Positions 1-4,559 of a stretch of DNA of 6,108 nucleotides are shown one piece after another (within the stretch, counting starts at the first letter, position 1; the number at the start of each line of letters is the position of its first letter). The notes beneath the pieces are model-generated. The model saw nothing but the letters and a program-made list of their open reading frames with translations, was not told the DNA's origin and ran no database searches. Source of the DNA: an uncultured cyanobacterium. Lineage in GTDB: Bacteria > Cyanobacteriota > Cyanobacteriia > PCC-6307 > Cyanobiaceae. The DNA lies in assembly GCA_903921295.1 (NCBI GenBank), contig CAIXOZ010000088.1:1-6108 (forward strand), written 5' to 3'. The translations under genes and the position numbers were made by a program.

Positions 1-1342
1 CATTGCCGCTGAATAGGAATGTGTCCTGCAGCACCACGCCAAGACGATGGCGCAGGGTGGCGGTGGGGAGTTCGCGAATGTCGATCCCATCGAGCAGGAT
101 CCGACCCTGCTGAGGTTCGTAGAGACGACAGAGCAGCCGGATCACGGTGGTCGTGCCTGATCCGGTGGGGCCCACGATCGCCACGTGCTCACCGGGAGCG
201 ATGCGGAAGGAGAGATCGGTGAGGATCGGATCGTCGGGGCGGTAGGCGAAGGAGACGTTCTCGAACACCACCTCCCCGGCGCTGTGCCGCTCGGCTCCGC
301 TCTGAACAGCCGCCGCACTGCGTTGATGCTGCGGTAGCTCCTGAATCTCGATCGGTTGCTCGAACAGTTCGCCGATCCGCTCCACCGCCGTCAGTCCCCC
401 CTGGATCTGGGTGAAGCGCTCCGCCAGCTGGCGCAGGGGATCAAACAGGCGTTGCGAATAGAGAATGAAGGTGGTCAGGGCGCCGAGGCCCATGGCCCGC
501 TCATCCACCAGCCAGCCGCCGAGCGCGAGCACCACGGCCACGGCGCTCAGGGACACCCACTCGATGAAGGCCGAGATGGCGCTGTCGAAGAAGACGGTGG
601 CACCGGTGGCTCGCCGGTAGGCGGCGTTGGTCGCGGCGAAGCGGGCGCTGTTGGCGGTTTCGCGCCGGAACATCTGCACCACCTCAAGGCCCTGAAGGTT
701 CTCCTGGAGGTCGGCATTCAGCTGCGAGAGCTCCTCGCGCACCCGGTAGTTGGCCTTGCGGTAACGCTTCTGCAGCCAGAGGATCCCCAGGGTCACCGGC
801 ACCTGCGTCACGAGCAGCAGCAGGCCGAGCCTGGCGTCGATGGCGATCATCGTCACGGCGATCACCGCCAGGGTGACCAGGTCGGCGAGCACCCCGATGG
901 CGCCACTGCCGAAGACCTCGGCCAGGGCATCCACATCGCTGGTGAGCCGGGTCAGCAGCTTCCCCACCGGTGTGCGGTCGTGGAAGCGCAGCGACAGGGC
1001 CAGGGCGTGCTGGAAGAGGTCGTCCCGGATCCGCGCCGTCAGCCGCTGGCCGACGGCCTGCACATTGAAGGTCTGGATTCCCTGCAGGCTGAGCCGCAGC
1101 AGCACCGCCGCCATCAGCAGGCTGACCAGCAGATGCAGGGCCTGGGGGACGGCCATCCCCTGCAGCCAGGCGGCCCTTGGCTCCCCGCGCAGCACCGTGA
1201 TCGCCTGCCCGACCAGGAGTGGCTGCACGGCGGCGGCAAAGGCCACCGGCAGCAGCAGCACGACCGTGAGCATCAGGCGGCGCCGGTCGCGGGCCAGGTA
1301 GGGAAGAAGGCGCAGCAGTCTCTGCCGGTCGCGGGCGTTCAT
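1..1342 (-). CDS. MsbA-like ABC exporter, fused permease and ATPase (3' end outside window)
   Basis: This is a type-I half-transporter of the MsbA/multidrug exporter family, acting in the inner membrane as a dimer; the substrate cannot be read from sequence. Only the first 447 codons are inside the window; about 590 are expected. The ATG at 1342-1340 shares its A with the hisG stop (TGATG), which supports the start and translational coupling. The N-terminal elbow is basic. Hydrophobic transmembrane stretches lie near residues 24-45, 68-86, 147-168, 171-190, 255-275 and probably 285-300. The intracellular-loop sequence around 120-140 (FHDRTPVGKLLTRLTSDVD) is typical of the family. The ATPase domain begins near 358, with A-loop Tyr367, Walker A at 391-398 and Q-loop Gln439. 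The signature motif, Walker B and H-loop lie beyond the edge. Walker A reads GPTGSGTT instead of GPTGSGKT, so the catalytic Lys is Thr397 (codon ACG, 154-152). The family call is firm; whether this copy hydrolyses ATP is doubtful. Confidence 0.95.
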   Translation of the reverse strand, partial: MNARDRQRLLRLLPYLARDRRRLMLTVVLLLPVAFAAAVQPLLVGQAITVLRGEPRAAWLQGMAVPQALHLLVSLLMAAVLLRLSLQGIQTFNVQAVGQRLTARIRDDLFQHALALSLRFHDRTPVGKLLTRLTSDVDALAEVFGSGAIGVLADLVTLAVIAVTMIAIDARLGLLLLVTQVPVTLGILWLQKRYRKANYRVREELSQLNADLQENLQGLEVVQMFRRETANSARFAATNAAYRRATGATVFFDSAISAFIEWVSLSAVAVVLALGGWLVDERAMGLGALTTFILYSQRLFDPLRQLAERFTQIQGGLTAVERIGELFEQPIEIQELPQHQRSAAAVQSGAERHSAGEVVFENVSFAYRPDDPILTDLSFRIAPGEHVAIVGPTGSGTTTVIRLLCRLYEPQQGRILLDGIDIRELPTATLRHRLGVVLQDTFLFSGN

Positions 1343-2031
1343 CAGGAGGCCGCCGCGCCGACCGCCGGCACCGCGCTGCCTGCGCGTTCGGTGGCGGACT
1401 CCGTGGCAGCGGCGATGCTGTCAATCACCTCCTGGAGCGGTCCCTGGTCGAGGCGCAGGGCCAGGGGATGGCCGATCAGGCGGGCGGTGCTCTCGAACAG
1501 ATCCTCGATCGCCACCAGGCCGTTGTCGCGGAGGGTGCGGCCGGTGGCCACCAGATCGACGATCGCTTCGGACATGCCGGTGATCGGCCCCAGCTCGACC
1601 GAGCCGGTGAGATGGATCAGCTCCACCGGCAGGTCGAGCTGGCTGAAGAAGCGCTCAGCGCAGCGGGTGAACTTGCTGGCGACGCGGCAATGGGCAGGAA
1701 GATCGGCGGCCTTGCGGTAGCCGCTGCTCGTCTTCACGGCCACCGCCATCCGGCAACCTCCGAAGCCGAGGTCGACCAGGGGGGAAACCGGTAACTGGTG
1801 TTCAAGCAGCACATCGAAGCCGACGACCCCGAGCTGCGCCTGGCCGTAGGCCACATAGACGGGCACGTCGGCGTTACGCACCAACAGAGCCCGGGCACGG
1901 CCGCAAGGGCTGGGCACCATCAGCTGGCGATTGCCGGGATCAAGCAGAACAGAGAAGTCGAGTCCGGCGGCCTGAAACCGCTGAACCGAATCCTTGAGAA
2001 GGGCGCCTTTGGCCAGGGCGACGGTGATCAT
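1342..2031 (-). CDS. hisG: ATP phosphoribosyltransferase, short form (HisG_S)
   Basis: HisG catalyses the first step of histidine biosynthesis in the cytoplasm, joining ATP and PRPP to give phosphoribosyl-ATP and pyrophosphate. The 229 residues start at MITVALAKGALL. Hallmarks are the DVPVYVAYG segment (55-63), DLGFGGCRMAVAVK (87-100), RVASKFTR (116-123) and the PRPP-binding region 142-171, with GSVELGPITGMSEAIVDL followed by ATGRTL. The protein stops before a C-terminal ACT-like regulatory domain, so it is the short form that normally needs the HisRS-like partner HisZ, not seen here. The ATG at 2031 is chosen because the family begins right at this sequence; no clear Shine-Dalgarno precedes it. 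Two oddities: the motif usually read as GxADLGxVG has Gln66 in place of Asp, and a tail of about 20 Ala/Ser/Thr-rich residues follows the conserved end. It is first in a two-gene unit with the ABC exporter and divergent from gloB. Confidence 0.96.
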   Translation of the reverse strand: MITVALAKGALLKDSVQRFQAAGLDFSVLLDPGNRQLMVPSPCGRARALLVRNADVPVYVAYGQAQLGVVGFDVLLEHQLPVSPLVDLGFGGCRMAVAVKTSSGYRKAADLPAHCRVASKFTRCAERFFSQLDLPVELIHLTGSVELGPITGMSEAIVDLVATGRTLRDNGLVAIEDLFESTARLIGHPLALRLDQGPLQEVIDSIAAATESATERAGSAVPAVGAAAS

Positions 2032-2060
2032 GGGTTTGCACCGCAGACTGGACTTTAACG
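2032..2060. promoter_or_regulatory. Short divergent spacer between hisG and gloB
   Basis: Only 29 bp separate the two called ATGs, and transcription leaves in both directions. Read toward hisG, TAAAGT at 2057-2052 matches four of six positions of a sigma-70 -10 box, which would place the hisG transcript start about 14 nt before its ATG. No matching -35 is visible. Any gloB promoter would have to overlap the hisG 5' end, or gloB starts later (GTG at 2127), widening the spacer to 95 bp. The promoter is inferred from position and one weak box. Confidence 0.3.
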
Positions 2061-2918
2061 ATGGGCCTACCGACCGCGTCCGGGCCGTCGCCCCTGGGGC
2101 ACCGGATCGGCCCCGCCGACGCCGCGGTGGCGACGGAGCTGGATCTGCTGCCGGTGCTGCGCGACAACCTGGTGCCGATCCTCCACAACAGCCGCCAGGC
2201 GGTGGTGGTGGATCCGGCGGATGCGGCGCCGGTGAGCCGCTGGTTGCAGGAGCGCCAGCTCGAGCTGGTGGCGATCCTGCACACCCATCACCACAGCGAT
2301 CACATCGGGGGCACACCTGGATTGCTGCAGCACTGGCCCGGGGCTGCTGTGGTGGCTGCCGCCGCCGATCGCCTGCGGATCCCGCTCCAGACCCTGGGGG
2401 TGGAGGACGGCGACCGACTGGAGCTGCTGGGCCGTCGCCTGAAGGTGCTGGCCGTACCCGGCCACACCCTGCAGCATCTGGCCTACTGGCTCGAGCCGCT
2501 CACCCGACGGGATGCGGCGGCCAGCGGCAGCGTCGAGGGTGATGGGAACGGCGAGGACTCTGGCGGCGACCTGTTCTGCGGTGACAGCCTGTTCGCCGCC
2601 GGGTGCGGGCGGATGTTCGAGGGCACGCCTGAGCAGATGCAGGCATCGCTGCAGCGTTTTGCCTCCCTGCCGCCGGCCACCCGGGTCTGGTGCGCACACG
2701 AATACACCGAAGCGAACCTGCGCTGGGCCGTGACCGTGGCTCCGGAGGATGCGGCGATCCGCTCCCGTCTGGAGCAGGTGCAGGCGCTGCGGCGTCAGGG
2801 TGGATGCACCATTCCGAGCACGATCGCCCTGGAGCGGCAGACCAACCTGATGCTGAGGGCCCCCGATGCCGCCGGCTTTGCCCGTCTGCGGCGCCACAAG
2901 GACGGGTTCCAGGGCTGA
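2061..2918 (+). CDS. gloB: Hydroxyacylglutathione hydrolase (glyoxalase II)
   Basis: This is a metallo-beta-lactamase-fold enzyme that hydrolyses S-lactoylglutathione to lactate and glutathione, the second step of methylglyoxal detoxification. It is 285 residues, slightly longer than the usual 250-260. The binuclear metal site is complete: THHHSDH at 75-81 (ligands His76, His78, Asp80, His81), His135 in PGHT, Asp175 in GDSLFAAGCGR and His213 in AHEYT. Glutathione-binding candidates are Arg184, Tyr215, Arg277 and Lys280 in the C-terminal RRHKD segment, which argues for true glyoxalase II over a generic MBL hydrolase. Residues 148-170 form a Gly/Asp/Ser-rich insertion before LFCGDS. The N-terminal motif usually like DNYVWIL reads DNLVPIL. 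The first 22 residues precede the family's normal start, so GTG at 2127 (Val23) is a real alternative; neither start has a clear Shine-Dalgarno. ridA follows on the same strand after 84 bp. Confidence 0.93.
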   Translation: MGLPTASGPSPLGHRIGPADAAVATELDLLPVLRDNLVPILHNSRQAVVVDPADAAPVSRWLQERQLELVAILHTHHHSDHIGGTPGLLQHWPGAAVVAAAADRLRIPLQTLGVEDGDRLELLGRRLKVLAVPGHTLQHLAYWLEPLTRRDAAASGSVEGDGNGEDSGGDLFCGDSLFAAGCGRMFEGTPEQMQASLQRFASLPPATRVWCAHEYTEANLRWAVTVAPEDAAIRSRLEQVQALRRQGGCTIPSTIALERQTNLMLRAPDAAGFARLRRHKDGFQG

Positions 2919-3002
2919 AGCCGGTCGATCGCGCCTCCGCCGGTGATGGCCCCTGGTTCCGGGCCCTAGGGTCAGGGAACGCAGTTGCTCCTGACGATCG
3001 CC
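2919..3002 (+). promoter_or_regulatory. gloB-ridA spacer with possible ridA promoter
   Basis: This 84-bp gap contains a short dyad, GGCCC at 2948-2952 pairing with GGGCC at 2961-2965, and an 8-bp palindrome CCCTAGGG at 2964-2971. TAGGGT at 2967-2972 is a plausible cyanobacterial -10 element about 30 nt before the ridA ATG, with no convincing -35. AGGGA at 2974-2978 is a Shine-Dalgarno-like sequence placed for a TTG at 2985 rather than for the ATG at 3003. The two readings exclude each other, so the promoter call is weak. Confidence 0.25.
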
Positions 3003-3443
3003 ATGGCTGCCGATCCCCTCGCCGCCACTTCCTCCGCGTCGCCGCACGGGTCCGCCGCTGTGCGTGCGGTGATCACGAGCGAGGCCCCGGCCCCCGTGGG
3101 GCCCTACAACCAGGCGGTCCAGGCCGGTGGGCTCCTCTTCTGTTCCGGCCAGATCGCCCTCGATCCCGCCACCGGCGCGATGGTGGGGGCGGGCGATGTG
3201 GAGGCGGAGACGCGCCAGGTGCTGGCCAACCTCAGGGCCGTGCTTCAGGCCGCTGGCGCCACGCCCCAGCAGGTGGTGCGCACCACCGTGTTTCTGGCCG
3301 ATCTGGGTGATTTCGCCCGGGTCAATGCCCTCTATGCCGAGGTGTTCGGCGAGGGGATCTCCCCGGCCCGGGCCTGTGTGGAGGTGGCGGCCCTGCCCAA
3401 GGGTGCCCGCGTGGAGATCGATTGCATCGCGGTGGTGGGCTGA
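3003..3443 (+). CDS. ridA: RidA/YjgF/Rid family enamine/imine deaminase
   Basis: RidA hydrolyses reactive 2-aminoacrylate-type enamines/imines released by PLP enzymes such as threonine dehydratase, giving 2-ketoacids and ammonia and protecting PLP enzymes; it acts as a cytoplasmic trimer. Residues equivalent to the E. coli active site all fit at a constant offset of 18: Tyr35 (GPY), Ser48 (CSGQI), Arg123 and Cys125 (PARACVEVA), Glu138 (VEIDC is preceded by LPKGAR). The keeping of Arg123 supports the deaminase subgroup. The protein is 146 residues, against about 128 for E. coli, because of an Ala/Ser-rich N-terminal extension. Alternative in-frame starts are TTG at 2985, with AGGGA six bases upstream, and GTG at 3060, which would begin at the usual family start. 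The last 112 bp overlap the 3' end of alkB on the other strand. Confidence 0.94.
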   Translation: MAADPLAATSSASPHGSAAVRAVITSEAPAPVGPYNQAVQAGGLLFCSGQIALDPATGAMVGAGDVEAETRQVLANLRAVLQAAGATPQQVVRTTVFLADLGDFARVNALYAEVFGEGISPARACVEVAALPKGARVEIDCIAVVG

Positions 3444-4096
3444 GGCCGGATCGCCTCGGCCCGGATCACCCGGTAGGTGAGGTTGAGACGCTGCTGCTGC
3501 ACCCGGGTCCGGCTCGGCAGGCCGTGCTGCCAGCAGCGTTGGCTGGGGGGATCCATCAGCAGCAGATCGCCATCCTCGAGACGCAGGCAGAGCGGTGGCT
3601 GCGTTGGGCTGCCGGGGCGGGGCCGGAAGCGGAGATCACGACTGGCTCCGAGGCTGAGCGAAGCGATTGAAGCGGCGGGATCGAGCTCCGGTTCGTCATC
3701 GGCATGCCAGCCCATGCGGTCATGGCCACGGCGGTAGAGGTTCAGCAAGAGACTGTTGAAATCAGGCCCGTCCAGGCTGCGATTCAGGTCGCGCCGCAGG
3801 CGTTCGGCGGCGCCGCTGAAGGGCACCGGCGCGTGATCGATGCCGCTGTAGCGGTAGGAGCAGCCGGGATCCCCCATCCAGCTGGTGAGCCGGGGCGTGG
3901 GATGGTGCCGGCCGTAAAGACGGAGAATCGGCTGCTGCCAGTGGCTGGTGCTGATCAGTTCGTCGAGCAGGGCGCCGGTGTTGTGGCCGTGCTCCTGAAG
4001 CCAGCCGCGCCAGAGGCGAAGCCGCAGACCGGGACGCTCGATCAGTTCCGGGGGCCGGTGAGGAGCAGGCCTGACGGGGGCCGCTTCCGCGGTCAT
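3332..4096 (-). CDS. alkB: AlkB-like Fe(II)/2-oxoglutarate dioxygenase (alkylated nucleic acid repair)
   Basis: AlkB enzymes oxidatively demethylate lesions such as 1-methyladenine and 3-methylcytosine, using Fe(II), O2 and 2-oxoglutarate. The double-stranded beta-helix core is complete. Iron ligands are His131 and Asp133 (GWHADDE) and His191 (WQHGLPSR). The 2-oxoglutarate-binding Arg203 and Arg209 lie in RLNLTYR. The upstream YRYSGIDHAPVPF (81-93) and FNSLLLNLYRRG (113-124) resemble the ALKBH2-like group; substrate preference is inferred. The ATG at 4096 overlaps the preceding gene's stop as ATGA, which supports the start and coupled translation. Members normally end soon after the Arg209 motif, but this frame continues 45 residues to a TAG at 3334-3332; the last 37 residues are encoded antisense to ridA. 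The tail looks like unselected read-on rather than a domain. I see no Ada- or LexA-type box upstream. Confidence 0.93.
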   Translation of the reverse strand: MTAEAAPVRPAPHRPPELIERPGLRLRLWRGWLQEHGHNTGALLDELISTSHWQQPILRLYGRHHPTPRLTSWMGDPGCSYRYSGIDHAPVPFSGAAERLRRDLNRSLDGPDFNSLLLNLYRRGHDRMGWHADDEPELDPAASIASLSLGASRDLRFRPRPGSPTQPPLCLRLEDGDLLLMDPPSQRCWQHGLPSRTRVQQQRLNLTYRVIRAEAIRPQPTTAMQSISTRAPLGRAATSTQARAGEIPSPNTSA

Positions 4097-4404
4097 TTCT
4101 GGCGGCAATAGCCGCCGCCGATGTCCATCCAGCCCTCTGGGCAGGGGCGCCCATCGCGTGGGGCCACGGTGTAGGTCATCAACCCCAGGGTGCTGCAGCG
4201 GCCGTTGAGGGTGTCGACGTAGCCCAGCGGGCAGATGGTCCCCAGTTTCGGCACCACCCGCTGCGCCCGTGCGGGCTGGATCAGGCCGCCGGACACGATC
4301 AGACCGAGGGCGGTGCTGACGAGGGCCGTGCCGCTGACGGCGATCCACCGGCCAACATCGTGGCCGAATCGGCTGGTGCGCCTGAGTTGAGCCACCGGTG
4401 GCAT
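4093..4404 (-). CDS. Small secreted protein with duplicated 13-residue Cys motif
   Basis: I do not recognise a characterised family. From the ATG at 4404 it is 103 residues: a basic N-terminus (LRRTSRFGHDVGR), a hydrophobic stretch at about 20-42, then ARA-Q at 46-48, a typical signal-peptidase I site. The mature part would be about 55 residues. It carries two copies of one motif, C-P-x-G-(Y/W)-(V/M)-D-x(3)-G-x-C, at 58-70 (CPLGYVDTLNGRC) and 88-100 (CPEGWMDIGGGYC). All four Cys of the mature protein are in these motifs, suggesting two small disulfide loops or a metal site in the periplasm or at the cell surface. An uncleaved membrane anchor is the alternative. The ATG at 4431 would add nine residues; an in-frame ATG at 4494 would bury the signal and is unlikely. 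The stop overlaps the alkB start by 4 bases. It lies 155 bp after the porin. Confidence 0.8.
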   Translation of the reverse strand: MPPVAQLRRTSRFGHDVGRWIAVSGTALVSTALGLIVSGGLIQPARAQRVVPKLGTICPLGYVDTLNGRCSTLGLMTYTVAPRDGRPCPEGWMDIGGGYCRQK

Positions 4405-4424
4405 GGGCGGAAGACAACGCTGCT

Positions 4425-4439
4425 CCTTCATTCTGAAGG
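4425..4439. repeat. 6-bp inverted repeat covering an alternative start codon
   Basis: CCTTCA (4425-4430), a 3-bp centre and TGAAGG (4434-4439) form a perfect dyad. Read on the minus strand, the ATG at 4431-4429 lies inside it, in the 5' region of the small secreted protein. It could be a small operator or an RNA hairpin limiting initiation at 4431, but its size also allows chance. A second, smaller dyad (AACGG at 4464-4468, CCGTT at 4472-4476) lies a little upstream. Confidence 0.35.
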
Positions 4440-4521
4440 CTCGCCCCAGGCTTGCCCAGGGGGAACGGTCTCCGTTGTCTCTGGGAGCCGGCATCGGTGG
4501 GGCACAACCCCCCTCGGCCCT

Positions 4522-4542
4522 CCGCCCGTCGCTGCCGGGCGG
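4522..4542 (-). terminator. GC-rich stem-loop just after the porin stop
   Basis: CCGCCCG (4522-4528) and CGGGCGG (4536-4542) can form a perfect 7-bp stem with a 7-nt loop, 17 nt beyond the porin stop codon. No U-run follows on the minus strand; the following bases are G-rich. It is therefore not a canonical intrinsic terminator, but it could attenuate transcription or protect the porin mRNA 3' end. The rest of 4432-4559 holds no gene that I can support and should contain any separate promoter for the small-protein/alkB pair; no clear -10/-35 is seen. Confidence 0.3.
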
Positions 4543-4559
4543 GCGGTCTGGCGCGGCTG

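Noticed and set aside
1285..1335. Repeated GGTCGCGGGC in the 5' end of the ABC exporter gene
   Set aside because: It encodes two ARDR segments of the basic elbow helix; two short copies explained by the protein do not suggest a mobile or regulatory repeat.
356..1720. Long plus-strand open frame (454 codons) opposite the ABC exporter and hisG
   Set aside because: Its translation is rich in Gln, Gly, His and Arg with no recognisable domain, and it is the antisense of two clearly conserved proteins; long antisense frames are expected at this GC content.
2032..2316. N-terminal extension of HisG to an ATG at 2316
   Set aside because: The added residues are Pro/Arg/Ser-rich, run antisense through the gloB metal-site region and precede the exact family start at 2031.
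2067..3047. 326-codon minus-strand open frame opposite gloB
   Set aside because: It is composed of Arg/Gln/Gly-rich shadow sequence and shows no domain; gloB on the other strand has a full catalytic set.
4445..4460. CCCAGG direct repeat upstream of the small secreted protein
   Set aside because: Two 6-bp copies in GC-rich sequence are expected by chance and match no known operator.
4097..4559. Search for LexA- or Ada-type control sites upstream of alkB
   Set aside because: No sequence resembling a cyanobacterial LexA box (AGTACN4-type dyad) or an Ada box was found.
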